Source of the DNA: Paracoccaceae bacterium
GTDB lineage: Bacteria; Pseudomonadota; Alphaproteobacteria; Rhodobacterales; Rhodobacteraceae
Assembly (NCBI GenBank): GCA_013214715.1
Contig: JABSSB010000003.1
Span: 1 to 29,799, forward strand
Length of the DNA: 29,799 bases
Direction of reading: 5' to 3'
The position numbers were made by a program, and so were the translations under genes. The notes under the pieces were generated by a model. That model was not told where the DNA came from and searched no databases. It worked only from the letters and a program-made list of their open reading frames with translations. The number at the start of each line of letters is the position of its first letter. Position 1 is the stretch's first letter. Shown here piece by piece: positions 21,950 through 29,799 of this stretch.

Positions 21950-23968
21950 ATGTCTGACCTTCGCAAGATCAATATCGATGGCAATGAAATCGAAGTGGAC
22001 GGGGCGATGACCCTGATCCAGGCCTGTGAAGAGGCTGGGATCGAGGTGCCGCGTTTCTGTTATCATGAGCGCCTCTCCATTGCCGGGAACTGCCGTATGT
22101 GTCTGGTTGAGGTTGTCGGCGGTCCTCCGAAACCGGCAGCCTCTTGCGCGATGCAGGTGCGTGACCTGCGTCCCGGCCCCGAAGGCCAGCCACCCGTGGT
22201 CAAGACCAACTCGCCCATGGTCAAAAAGGCCCGTGAAGGTGTGATGGAGTTTCTGCTGATCAATCACCCGCTCGATTGCCCGATCTGTGATCAGGGCGGA
22301 GAATGCGATCTGCAGGATCAGGCCATGGCCTATGGTGTTGATTTCTCTCGTTTCCGCGAGGCCAAGCGGGCAGTGGATGATCTGGACCTTGGCCCGCTGG
22401 TCGAAACCCATATGACGCGCTGCATCTCCTGCACGCGCTGCGTGCGCTTCACGACCGAAGTGGCGGGCATCACCCAGATGGGCCAGACCGGTCGCGGCGA
22501 AGATGCCGAAATCACGTCTTATCTGAATGAGACGCTGGCCTCGGAATTGCAGGGCAATATCATTGATCTGTGCCCGGTCGGCGCGCTGGTGTCGAAACCT
22601 TACGCCTTTACCGCGCGGCCCTGGGAACTGACCAAGACCGAAAGCATCGATGTGATGGATGCGCTGGGGTCGTCGATCCGGGTCGATACCAAAGGCCGTG
22701 AAGTGATGCGCATCCTGCCGCGCAACCATGATGGCGTGAACGAGGAATGGATTTCCGACAAGACGCGCTTTGTCTGGGATGGGCTGCGCCGCCAGCGTTT
22801 GGATCGCCCCTATGTGCGCGTCGATGGCAAGCTGAAGCCTGCCACTTGGCCCGAGGCGTTGTCAGCTGCAGCAGCGGCGATGAAAGGCAAAAAGCTTGTT
22901 GGTGTGATTGGGGACCTGGTTCCGGTCGAAGCCGCTTTTGCGCTCAAGCAGATTGTCGAAGGGCAGGGAGGCGTCGTTGAATGCCGCACCGATGGGGCCA
23001 AACTGCCAGCAGGCAATCGCGCCGCTTATGTCGGAACGGCCTCGATCGAAGATATCGACGCGGCGCAGCGCATCTTGCTGATTGGCACAAACCCGCGGCT
23101 TGAAGCTCCGGTGTTGAACGCGCGCATTCGCAAGGCGTGGAGCAAAGGGGCCGAAATCGCCCTTGTAGGCGAGGCGGTCGACCTGACCTATGACTATCAT
23201 CACGCCGGCACAGACCGCGCCGCGCTGAGCAAAGTGCTGGAGATGTCGGGTGATGCCGAAGTTCAGGACAAGCCGTCGCTGGTCATCGTAGGGCAGGGCG
23301 CTTTGCGCGAAGCCGACGGCGCTGCGGTTCTGGCGACCGCGCAAGCCTGCGCTGCCGCATCGAACAGCAAGCTTCTTGTTCTGCACAGCGCGGCAAGCCG
23401 CGTGGGCGCCATGGATATCGACGCCACGAATGAAGCTGGCATGGACGCCGTCAATGAGGCTGAGGTGATCTATAACCTGGGCGCGGATGAGATCGAAATC
23501 GGCGACGGTGCTTTTGTGATCTATCAGGGCAGCCATGGCGACCGCGGCGCGCATCGGGCCGATGTGATCCTGCCAGGCTCGGCCTATACAGAGGAATCTG
23601 GGCTGTTTGTGAATACCGAAGGCCGTCCGCAGCTGGCGCAGCGCGCCGGGTTCGCGCCGGGTGAGGCCAAGGAAAACTGGGCCATTCTGCGTGCGTTGAG
23701 CGCTGGACTGGACGCGACACTGCCTTTTGACAGCCTTGCCCAATTGCGTCAGGCGCTGGTCAAGGACGTGCCGCATCTTGCGCAGATCGACACAGTGCCG
23801 GAAAATGACGGCCCTGCGCTGGACGCCGGATCGCTGGGGGAGGCGACGTTCCGCACAGCGGTTTCGGATTTCTATCTGACCAACCCGGTTGCCCGCGCCT
23901 CCACCGTCATGGCGGAGCTGTCGGCCAATGCCAAAGCGCGCGAAACAGCCCCAATGGCGGCGGAGTAA
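21950..23968 (+). CDS. nuoG: NADH-quinone oxidoreductase subunit G
   Basis: A 672-residue 75-kDa-family subunit wiring electrons from NuoF towards NuoI. The N-terminal ferredoxin-like domain holds N1b (Cys37, Cys48, Cys51, Cys66). N5 ligands (His plus three Cys) lie in NHPLDCPICDQGGECDLQDQ, and the N4 cysteines begin in MTRCISCTRCVRF. A degenerate molybdopterin-oxidoreductase-like domain fills the rest, with GSHGDRGAHRADVILPGSAY and EGRPQLAQRAGFAPGEAKEN. The length is like the mitochondrial type rather than the longer E. coli form. Confidence 0.96.
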   Translation: MSDLRKINIDGNEIEVDGAMTLIQACEEAGIEVPRFCYHERLSIAGNCRMCLVEVVGGPPKPAASCAMQVRDLRPGPEGQPPVVKTNSPMVKKAREGVMEFLLINHPLDCPICDQGGECDLQDQAMAYGVDFSRFREAKRAVDDLDLGPLVETHMTRCISCTRCVRFTTEVAGITQMGQTGRGEDAEITSYLNETLASELQGNIIDLCPVGALVSKPYAFTARPWELTKTESIDVMDALGSSIRVDTKGREVMRILPRNHDGVNEEWISDKTRFVWDGLRRQRLDRPYVRVDGKLKPATWPEALSAAAAAMKGKKLVGVIGDLVPVEAAFALKQIVEGQGGVVECRTDGAKLPAGNRAAYVGTASIEDIDAAQRILLIGTNPRLEAPVLNARIRKAWSKGAEIALVGEAVDLTYDYHHAGTDRAALSKVLEMSGDAEVQDKPSLVIVGQGALREADGAAVLATAQACAAASNSKLLVLHSAASRVGAMDIDATNEAGMDAVNEAEVIYNLGADEIEIGDGAFVIYQGSHGDRGAHRADVILPGSAYTEESGLFVNTEGRPQLAQRAGFAPGEAKENWAILRALSAGLDATLPFDSLAQLRQALVKDVPHLAQIDTVPENDGPALDAGSLGEATFRTAVSDFYLTNPVARASTVMAELSANAKARETAPMAAE

Positions 23969-24026
23969 GACCAAAAGCGGCGGTTTCAAGGTAATCCACC
24001 GGAAAAAACGCCGCAACGACATGGAA

Positions 24027-24080
24027 CAGGGTGGCGCCCGCAGGAAAGATGCTGTTTACAGCGGGCGTCGCCACCCCCTG
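24027..24080 (+). promoter_or_regulatory. Large stem-loop between nuoG and nuoH
   Basis: The left arm CAGGGTGGCGCCCGC (24027-24041) pairs with GCGGGCGTCGCCACCCCCTG (24061-24080) with two 2-nt bulges on the right side, around a 19-nt loop. It sits in the 167-nt gap 23969-24135, the largest in the nuo operon, otherwise without a credible gene. It could protect mRNA ends, act as a partial terminator, or mark a processing site. Confidence 0.55.
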
Positions 24081-24135
24081 CCTCCGGGTGCTCTGGAGTG
24101 CAGGTCGAAGATCACGAGCCACGGTGTGAGGACAT

Positions 24136-25176
24136 ATGGCTGAATTCTTTACCACCACCTATCTGGGCATCGGCCTGACCATCGTGGGCCAGGTGTTCCT
24201 GATTGTGATCCCGCTGCTCGTTTGTCTGGCCTTTCTGATGTATGCCGACCGCAAGGTCTGGGCCGCAGTCCAGATGCGTCGCGGACCCAATGTCGTGGGT
24301 ATTTATGGCCTGCTTCAAAGCTTTGCCGATTTCATCAAATATATCGTGAAAGAGGTGGTGTTCCCCGCAGGCGCCGACCGGACGGTGTTTTTGTTGGCCC
24401 CAATGATCACGCTGGTTCTGTCGCTGATTGCCTGGGCGGTGATCCCGTTCAACGAAGGCTGGATCCTCTCGGATATCAACGTCGCTATTCTCTATATCTT
24501 CGCGATCTCGTCGCTTGAGGTTTATGGCGTGATCATGGGCGGTTGGGCGTCCAACTCGAAATACCCGTTCCTCGGTTCGCTGCGCTCGGCCGCGCAGATG
24601 ATCTCTTACGAAGTGTCGATTGGCCTGATCATCATCGGGGTGATCATTTCGACAGGCTCGATGAACCTGTCGGATATCGTGCGCGCGCAGGATGGAGCCT
24701 ATGGTATCTTCAATTGGTATTGGCTGCCGCATCTCCCAATGCTGTTCCTGTTCTTCGTCTCGGCGCTGGCCGAAACCAACCGTCCGCCTTTCGATCTGCC
24801 CGAAGCGGAATCGGAACTGGTGGCCGGCTATCAGGTCGAATATTCTTCCACGCCCTTCCTGCTGTTCATGATCGGGGAACTGGTGGCCGTGGTTTTGATG
24901 TGCGCGCTGGTCTCGCTGCTCTTTTTCGGCGGCTGGCTGTCGCCGATCCCGTGGTTGCCCGATGGGTTCCTGTGGATGTTCGTGAAGATGCTGTTCGTCT
25001 TCTTCATGTTTGCGATGGTCAAAGCGATCACGCCGCGCTACCGCTATGACCAGCTGATGCGCCTGGGCTGGAAAGTCTTCCTGCCCATGTCGCTGGGCTG
25101 GGTCTTCTTCGTGGCCTTTGCGGCCAAGTTCCAATGGTTCGGCGGTGTCTTTGCCCGCTGGACAGTGGGAGGCTGA
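24136..25176 (+). CDS. nuoH: NADH-quinone oxidoreductase subunit H
   Basis: A 346-residue membrane subunit (ND1 family, eight to nine helices) that closes the quinone tunnel and couples it to the membrane arm. Signatures are ADRKVWAAVQMRRGPNVVGI, LLQSFADFIKYIVKE, NSKYPFLGSLRSAAQMISYE and the acidic quinone-site loop ETNRPPFDLPEAESELVAGY. The ATG at 24136 has GAGG upstream and begins MAEFFTTTYLGIG. nuoI follows after 3 nt. Confidence 0.97.
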   Translation: MAEFFTTTYLGIGLTIVGQVFLIVIPLLVCLAFLMYADRKVWAAVQMRRGPNVVGIYGLLQSFADFIKYIVKEVVFPAGADRTVFLLAPMITLVLSLIAWAVIPFNEGWILSDINVAILYIFAISSLEVYGVIMGGWASNSKYPFLGSLRSAAQMISYEVSIGLIIIGVIISTGSMNLSDIVRAQDGAYGIFNWYWLPHLPMLFLFFVSALAETNRPPFDLPEAESELVAGYQVEYSSTPFLLFMIGELVAVVLMCALVSLLFFGGWLSPIPWLPDGFLWMFVKMLFVFFMFAMVKAITPRYRYDQLMRLGWKVFLPMSLGWVFFVAFAAKFQWFGGVFARWTVGG

Positions 25177-25179
25177 TCC

Positions 25180-25674
25180 ATGACGCAGATCGACTATACC
25201 CGCGCGGCCAAATATTTCCTGCTGGCAGATTTCTTTGCCGGGCTGAAGCTGGGGCTGCGGTATTTCTTCAACCCCAAGGCGACGCTGAACTATCCTCATG
25301 AAAAAGGGCCTCTGAGCCCACGCTTTCGTGGCGAACATGTGCTGCGCCGTTATCCCAATGGCGAAGAACGCTGCATCGCTTGCAAGCTGTGCGAGGCGAT
25401 CTGCCCAGCCCAGGCGATCACCATCGATGCCGAGCCTCGCGAGGACGGCTCTCGCCGGACCACGCGCTATGACATCGACATGACCAAATGCATCTATTGT
25501 GGTTTCTGCCAGGAAGCTTGCCCGGTGGATGCCATTGTCGAAGGCCCGAATTTCGAGTTTGCCACCGAAACACGGGAAGAGCTGTTTTACGATAAGGAAA
25601 AACTGCTCGCCAATGGCGACCGCTGGGAGGCTGAGATCGCCCGCAATCTGGAGCTGGACGCGCCTTACCGATGA
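25180..25674 (+). CDS. nuoI: NADH-quinone oxidoreductase subunit I
   Basis: A 164-residue 8Fe ferredoxin-type subunit (TYKY) carrying clusters N6a and N6b. Both motifs are complete: Cys65, Cys68, Cys71 and Cys75 in CIACKLCEAICP, and Cys104, Cys107, Cys110 and Cys114 in CIYCGFCQEACP. The amphipathic N-terminus contacts NuoH. GGGAGG precedes the ATG. The stop overlaps the next gene as ATGA. Confidence 0.97.
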   Translation: MTQIDYTRAAKYFLLADFFAGLKLGLRYFFNPKATLNYPHEKGPLSPRFRGEHVLRRYPNGEERCIACKLCEAICPAQAITIDAEPREDGSRRTTRYDIDMTKCIYCGFCQEACPVDAIVEGPNFEFATETREELFYDKEKLLANGDRWEAEIARNLELDAPYR

Positions 25675-26078
25675 ATACTCCGACGAACCCTTTCGAAGCG
25701 ATGATCGCCCAGATGCAGGACATGGCCAAGGCCGTGAATCCGGCGTTGGAGGCGTTTACGCCCAAAGAGTTCGAAAACCTTTGGCCCACCATGCCCAAGG
25801 AGTTCATGGAGATGTGGTTCGGCCAGACGCTCAATCCCGAAGGTCTGGACGCCAGAACGCGGCTTCTGCTGACGCTGGCCGGGCTGACCTGCCAGGGTGC
25901 GCAGGCCGACATGGCGATCCGTCAGACCGTCAAGCATGCGCTTGAGGCCGGGGCCCGGAAACAAGAGATCGTTGAAGCGATCGGACAGATGAGCGTGTTT
26001 GCCGGCATCCCGGCCATGACCCGCGCGATGGAGCTGGCCCGCGAAGCGATGGGCGAGAACAAGGACAGTGAGACATGA
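25671..26078 (+). CDS. Carboxymuconolactone decarboxylase-like protein between nuoI and nuoJ
   Basis: A 135-residue helical protein whose core (LDARTRLLLTLAGLTCQGAQ, HALEAGARKQEIVEAIGQMS, AGIPAMTRAMELAREAMGE) fits the CMD/AhpD-like fold. The CxxC pair of AhpD peroxidase-type members is absent; only one Cys is present in that region, so thiol peroxidase activity is unlikely. No protocatechuate genes are nearby, so decarboxylase activity is doubtful too. The N-terminal 50 residues (PFEAMIAQMQDMAKAVNPAL, MWFGQTLNPEGLD) are a helical extension. It overlaps both neighbours by 4 nt (ATGA), a sign of tight coupling with NuoI and NuoJ. Confidence 0.8.
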   Translation: MNTPTNPFEAMIAQMQDMAKAVNPALEAFTPKEFENLWPTMPKEFMEMWFGQTLNPEGLDARTRLLLTLAGLTCQGAQADMAIRQTVKHALEAGARKQEIVEAIGQMSVFAGIPAMTRAMELAREAMGENKDSET

Positions 26079-26677
26079 TCACCTTTGCCTTCTATCTTTT
26101 TGCGCTCAGCGCGATCACCGGTGGGCTGTTCACTGTGATCAGCCGCAATCCAGTGCATTCGGTGTTATGGCTGATCCTGGCGTTTTTGTCGTCGGCAGGG
26201 CTCTTTGTGCTGCTGGGCGCTGAGTTTGTCGCGATGCTGCTGATCATTGTTTATGTCGGCGCGGTGATGGTGTTGTTCCTCTTTGTGGTGATGATGCTGG
26301 ACGTGGATTTCGCCGAGCTGAAGGCGGAAATGGCGAAATACCTGCCGTTGGGGATGCTGGTTGGGCTGGTGATCCTGATGCAGCTGGCCATGGCCTATGG
26401 CGCCTGGGACGCGAATTCTGGGGCGGAGGCGCGGCTGCAAGCCGCCGTGCCTGAAGGGATGCACAATACCGAAGCACTTGGGATGATCCTCTATGATCAG
26501 TATTTCCTGCTGTTTCAGCTGGCTGGTCTGATCCTCCTGGTGGCGATGGTGGGCGCGATCCTGCTGACCCTGCGCCACCGCCAGGATATCCGCCGCCAGA
26601 ACGTGCTGGAGCAGATCTATCGCGATCCGGCTGACGCGATGAAACTGAAAGATGTGAAGCCCGGACAGGGCCTGTAA
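26075..26677 (+). CDS. nuoJ: NADH-quinone oxidoreductase subunit J
   Basis: A 200-residue membrane subunit (ND6 family, five helices). The third-helix signature LGAEFVAMLLIIVYVGAVMV carries the conserved Tyr and the pi-bulge region that changes shape during coupling. NPVHSVLWLILAFLSSAGLF precedes it, and LFQLAGLILLVAMVGAILL forms the last helix. The ATG overlaps the upstream stop (ATGA). Confidence 0.96.
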   Translation: MITFAFYLFALSAITGGLFTVISRNPVHSVLWLILAFLSSAGLFVLLGAEFVAMLLIIVYVGAVMVLFLFVVMMLDVDFAELKAEMAKYLPLGMLVGLVILMQLAMAYGAWDANSGAEARLQAAVPEGMHNTEALGMILYDQYFLLFQLAGLILLVAMVGAILLTLRHRQDIRRQNVLEQIYRDPADAMKLKDVKPGQGL

Positions 26678-26718
26678 GACGACAAACACCGCGCAAAGCG
26701 GACGATGGGACAGAACAG

Positions 26719-27024
26719 ATGATCGGATTGGAACATTACCTGACGGTGGCGGCGACGCTGTTTGTCATTGGTGTCTTCGGGCTTTTCCTGAACCGGAAGA
26801 ATGTCATCATCCTGCTGATGAGCATCGAATTGATGCTGCTGGCGGTGAACATCAATCTGGTGGCCTTTTCGTCCTTCCTTGGCGATCTGGTGGGGCAGGT
26901 CTTTACGCTCTTTGTGCTCACGGTCGCGGCGGCCGAAGCGGCGATCGGTCTCGCGATCATTGTCTGCTTCTTCCGCAACCGAGGCACGATTGCGGTTGAA
27001 GACGTCAATGTGATGAAGGGCTAA
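26719..27024 (+). CDS. nuoK: NADH-quinone oxidoreductase subunit K
   Basis: A 101-residue three-helix subunit (ND4L family). Both key proton-path glutamates are visible: Glu37 in LMSIELMLLAVNINLVAF and Glu73 in VAAAEAAIGLAI, matching Glu36 and Glu72 of E. coli. The start is at ATG 26719, 41 nt after nuoJ, with a weak ribosome site. nuoL begins 7 nt after the stop. Confidence 0.97.
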   Translation: MIGLEHYLTVAATLFVIGVFGLFLNRKNVIILLMSIELMLLAVNINLVAFSSFLGDLVGQVFTLFVLTVAAAEAAIGLAIIVCFFRNRGTIAVEDVNVMKG

Positions 27025-27031
27025 GCTGGTC

Positions 27032-29176
27032 ATGGAAACGCTTCTTCTCTTTGCCCCGCTGGTGGGCGCGATCATCTGCGGCTTTGGCTGGCGTGTCATC
27101 GGCGAAACGGCGGCGATGTGGGTGGCCACGGGGCTGTTGTTCTTCTCGGCCATTCTCAGCTGGATCGTGTTCCTCAGCTTTGATGGGGTGACTGAAAGCA
27201 TCACAATTTTCCGTTGGATCGAAAGTGGCACGCTGAGCACCGATTGGGCGATCCGGATGGACCGGCTGACCGCGATCATGCTGATCGTGATCACGACGGT
27301 CTCTTCGCTCGTGCATCTTTATAGCTTTGGCTACATGGATCACGACCCGCAATGGAAAGAGGGCGAGGTCTATAAACCCCGTTTCTTCGCCTATCTGTCC
27401 TTCTTCACCTTCGCGATGCTGATGCTGGTGACGGCCGACAACCTTGTGCAGATGTTCTTTGGATGGGAAGGCGTGGGTGTCGCATCCTATCTGCTGATCG
27501 GCTTCTACTACCGCAAGCCAAGCGCCAATGCCGCGGCGATGAAAGCTTTTATCGTCAACCGGGTGGGCGACTTCGGGTTCTATCTCGGCATAGCCGCGAT
27601 TTTTTTCCTGACCGACAGCATCAATTTCAACGATATTTTCGCAGGCGTTCCGGCACTGGCGGAAACGCAGCTGACCTTCCTGTGGACGGAATGGAACGCG
27701 GCGAACCTGATCGGCATCCTGCTGTTCATCGGCGCGATGGGCAAATCGGCGCAGCTGATCCTGCACACGTGGCTGCCTGACGCGATGGAAGGCCCGACGC
27801 CAGTGTCGGCCCTGATCCACGCGGCAACCATGGTGACGGCGGGCGTGTTCCTTGTCTGCCGCATGTCGCCGCTCTATGAATTCGCCGATGGGGCAGCGGC
27901 GTTTATCACGGTGCTCGGCGCCACGACGGCGTTTTTTGCCGCGACCGTGGGGTTGGTGCAGACCGACATCAAGCGCGTGATCGCCTATTCGACCTGTTCG
28001 CAGCTTGGCTATATGTTTGTGGCCGCAGGTGTGGGCATGTATTCGGCGGCGATGTTCCACCTCTTTACGCATGCCTTCTTCAAGGCGTTGCTCTTCCTTG
28101 GTGCGGGCTCGGTCATCCATGCCATGCATCACGAGCAGGACATGATGAATTACGGCAACCTGCGCAAAAAGATCCCCTACACGTTCTGGGCGATGATGAT
28201 TGGCACCTTGGCCATCACTGGCGTTGGCATCCCGGTCTGGATCCTCACACTGGGCGAAATTCCGATCGGCTTTGCCGGCTTCCAATCCAAAGATGCCATC
28301 GTCGAAAGCGCCTATGCCGCGGGCTCGGGCTACGGGTTCTGGATGCTTGTGATCGCCGCTGCGATGACCAGCTTTTATTCCTGGCGTCTGATCTTTCTGA
28401 CCTTCTATGGGGAAGAGCGCGGCGACAAGCACACGCATGAACACGCGCATGAGAGCCCTCGCGTCATGCTGATCCCGCTCGCGGTGCTGAGCCTTGGGGC
28501 CGTTCTTGCCGGGATGATCTGGTACAAGCCCTTCTTTGGCCATGTCGATCAGGTCGCAACCTTCTATGGCATTCCTTACGAAGACGCCGCACATGGCGAT
28601 GATCACGCCAAGGACAGCCATGGTGACGATCACGGCGATGATCACGGCGACGACCACGCAGATAAGGCGCATGGCGATAAAAAGGGCCATGGCGATCACC
28701 ATTACGCCTTTGTCGGCGCACCGGGGGAGGGCGCGATCTATTTCGCTCCCGACAACACGCTGCTCGAAGATGCGCATAAGGTGCCATACTGGGTGAAAAC
28801 CTCGCCCTTCATGGCGATGCTGGCCGGGCTTGGGCTGGCCTATCTTTTCTATATCGTGAACCCGTCGCTGCCGGGGCGCTTGGCCGAAAACCAGAAGCCG
28901 CTCTACCTGTTCTTCAAGAACAAGTGGTATTTTGACGAGCTGTATAATTTCATCTTCGTCAAACCCGCGCTGTGGTTGGGCAAGTTCCTGTGGCGTCGTG
29001 GCGATGGGGCGGCCATTGACGGGCTGATCAACACCATTTCGATGAACTGGATCCCGCGTATCACGCGGCTCGCCGGTAAGGCGCAATCTGGCTACATCTT
29101 TACCTATGCCTTCTGGATGGTTCTGGGCATCGCTGTCCTGATCACCTGGATGTCGATTGGCGGAGGGGCCAACTGA
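27032..29176 (+). CDS. nuoL: NADH-quinone oxidoreductase subunit L, with His/Asp-rich loop
   Basis: A 714-residue antiporter-like subunit (ND5 family) at the far end of the membrane arm, with the long lateral helix. Signatures are MFFGWEGVGVASYLLIGFYY with the channel Glu, HTWLPDAMEGPTPVSALIHA, TMVTAGVFLVCRMSPLYEFA, YSTCSQLGYMFVAAGVGMYS and FTHAFFKALLFLGAGSVIHA. Between the main bundle and the C-terminal helices, residues 521-557 form a hydrophilic insert with ten His and many Asp (HGDDH units), absent from E. coli NuoL as far as I recall. The stop overlaps the nuoM ATG (TGATG). Confidence 0.97.
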   Translation: METLLLFAPLVGAIICGFGWRVIGETAAMWVATGLLFFSAILSWIVFLSFDGVTESITIFRWIESGTLSTDWAIRMDRLTAIMLIVITTVSSLVHLYSFGYMDHDPQWKEGEVYKPRFFAYLSFFTFAMLMLVTADNLVQMFFGWEGVGVASYLLIGFYYRKPSANAAAMKAFIVNRVGDFGFYLGIAAIFFLTDSINFNDIFAGVPALAETQLTFLWTEWNAANLIGILLFIGAMGKSAQLILHTWLPDAMEGPTPVSALIHAATMVTAGVFLVCRMSPLYEFADGAAAFITVLGATTAFFAATVGLVQTDIKRVIAYSTCSQLGYMFVAAGVGMYSAAMFHLFTHAFFKALLFLGAGSVIHAMHHEQDMMNYGNLRKKIPYTFWAMMIGTLAITGVGIPVWILTLGEIPIGFAGFQSKDAIVESAYAAGSGYGFWMLVIAAAMTSFYSWRLIFLTFYGEERGDKHTHEHAHESPRVMLIPLAVLSLGAVLAGMIWYKPFFGHVDQVATFYGIPYEDAAHGDDHAKDSHGDDHGDDHGDDHADKAHGDKKGHGDHHYAFVGAPGEGAIYFAPDNTLLEDAHKVPYWVKTSPFMAMLAGLGLAYLFYIVNPSLPGRLAENQKPLYLFFKNKWYFDELYNFIFVKPALWLGKFLWRRGDGAAIDGLINTISMNWIPRITRLAGKAQSGYIFTYAFWMVLGIAVLITWMSIGGGAN

Positions 29177-29799
29177 TGAGCAATTATCTGCTGTCCATTG
29201 TCACCTTCCTGCCGCTGATTGCCGCTGCCATTCTGGCGCTGGGCCTTCGGGGCGAAGATGAGGCGACGCAAAACAACGCCAAATGGTTCGCACTGGTCAC
29301 GACGACGGCGACCTTCCTGATTTCGCTGGGCATCCTGTCGCAATTCGACCCGTCCAATCCGGGCTTTCAGTTCGTGGAAGAAGGGGAATGGATCTTTGGT
29401 CTGACCTACAAAATGGGTGTGGACGGGATCAGCGTGCTCTTTGTCATGCTGACCACCTTCATCATGCCGCTGACCATTCTGGCCAGCTGGGAGGTCAAGA
29501 CGCGGGTCAAGGAATACATGATCGCCTTCCTTGTGCTCGAAACGCTGATGATCGGCGTCTTCTGCGCGCTGGATCTGGTGTTGTTCTACCTGTTCTTCGA
29601 GGCCGGACTGATTCCGATGTTCCTGATCATCGGCATCTGGGGCGGGGTGAACCGCATCTATGCAAGCTTCAAGTTCTTCCTCTACACCTTCCTCGGCTCG
29701 GTCCTGATGCTGGTCGCGATTGTGACCATGTATGCCTATGCGGGCACCACCGATATCGAACAGCTTTTGACCTATGAGTTCCCCTTCGAAAGCTTTGAT
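29176..29799 (+). CDS. nuoM: NADH-quinone oxidoreductase subunit M, partial
   Basis: The first 208 codons of an antiporter-like subunit (ND4 family, usually about 500 residues). MSNYLLSIVTFLPLIAAAIL begins the first helix, and YKMGVDGISVLFVMLTTFIM and LFYLFFEAGLIPMFLIIGIW are family signatures. The essential channel glutamate is Glu142, equivalent to Glu144 of E. coli. The gene continues past the window end; nuoN would be expected after it. Confidence 0.96.
   Translation, partial: MSNYLLSIVTFLPLIAAAILALGLRGEDEATQNNAKWFALVTTTATFLISLGILSQFDPSNPGFQFVEEGEWIFGLTYKMGVDGISVLFVMLTTFIMPLTILASWEVKTRVKEYMIAFLVLETLMIGVFCALDLVLFYLFFEAGLIPMFLIIGIWGGVNRIYASFKFFLYTFLGSVLMLVAIVTMYAYAGTTDIEQLLTYEFPFESFD

Noticed and set aside
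24021..24143. A 40-codon frame in the nuoG-nuoH gap
   Set aside because: It runs through the stem-loop, overlaps the nuoH start, and has basic, feature-free sequence; it is better explained as non-coding.
27005..29086. A 693-codon open frame on the minus strand
   Set aside because: It mirrors nuoL almost exactly; its His/Arg-rich composition is a by-product of antisense translation.
1..29799. CRISPR arrays, tRNA or rRNA genes, prophage or transposase genes
   Set aside because: No regularly spaced repeats, no cloverleaf or rRNA-like sequence and no transposase or integrase motifs were seen on either strand.

Overview
The window looks like the chromosome of a GC-rich alphaproteobacterium of the Rhodobacteraceae (Roseobacter group). 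The grounds are the style of the complex I proteins, the gene order, the pervasive TGATG/ATGA gene overlaps and the presence of DUF5333- and DUF5337-like genes inside a nuo operon. This placement comes from recognising protein families by eye, not from a database search.

Region 1 (1-4671) is a mixed housekeeping and accessory stretch. It holds the 3'-truncated glmU (minus strand), a divergent phosphoglycolate phosphatase (gph-like), an MmgE/PrpD-family gene on the minus strand that is broken by one extra copy of a 7-bp tandem repeat, and a lone DegT-type PLP aminotransferase.

Region 2 (4672-13381) is a leucine/isovalerate catabolism (liu) operon on the plus strand. A structured 161-bp inverted-repeat element precedes a good promoter whose -10 box lies inside a TetR-style palindrome. 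The genes are isovaleryl-CoA dehydrogenase, an acyl-CoA synthetase, methylcrotonyl-CoA carboxylase beta subunit, an unknown 105-residue membrane protein, methylcrotonyl-CoA carboxylase biotin-carrying alpha subunit, HMG-CoA lyase and methylglutaconyl-CoA hydratase. Together they take isovaleryl-CoA (leucine) to acetyl-CoA and acetoacetate.

Region 3 (13382-29799) is the complex I (nuo) operon, beginning after a control region with a perfect 16-bp palindrome, a hairpin, a candidate promoter and a leader stem-loop. The order is nuoA, B, C, [28-aa mini-ORF], [sulfotransferase], [60-aa membrane protein], nuoD, [131-aa membrane protein], nuoE, [139-aa membrane protein], [DUF5337-like], nuoF, [DUF3291-like], [lipoprotein], [DUF5333-like], nuoG, H, I, [carboxymuconolactone-decarboxylase-like], nuoJ, K, L, and nuoM cut by the window end. 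All visible Fe-S cysteine ligands and the key proton-channel glutamates are intact, so the complex should be functional.

The most unusual content is the set of up to ten non-nuo genes threaded through the complex I operon, most joined to their neighbours by 1- or 4-nt stop/start overlaps. They include a PAPS-type sulfotransferase, several small membrane proteins, and an exported pair (a lipoprotein and a DUF5333 protein), each of which carries paired cysteines.
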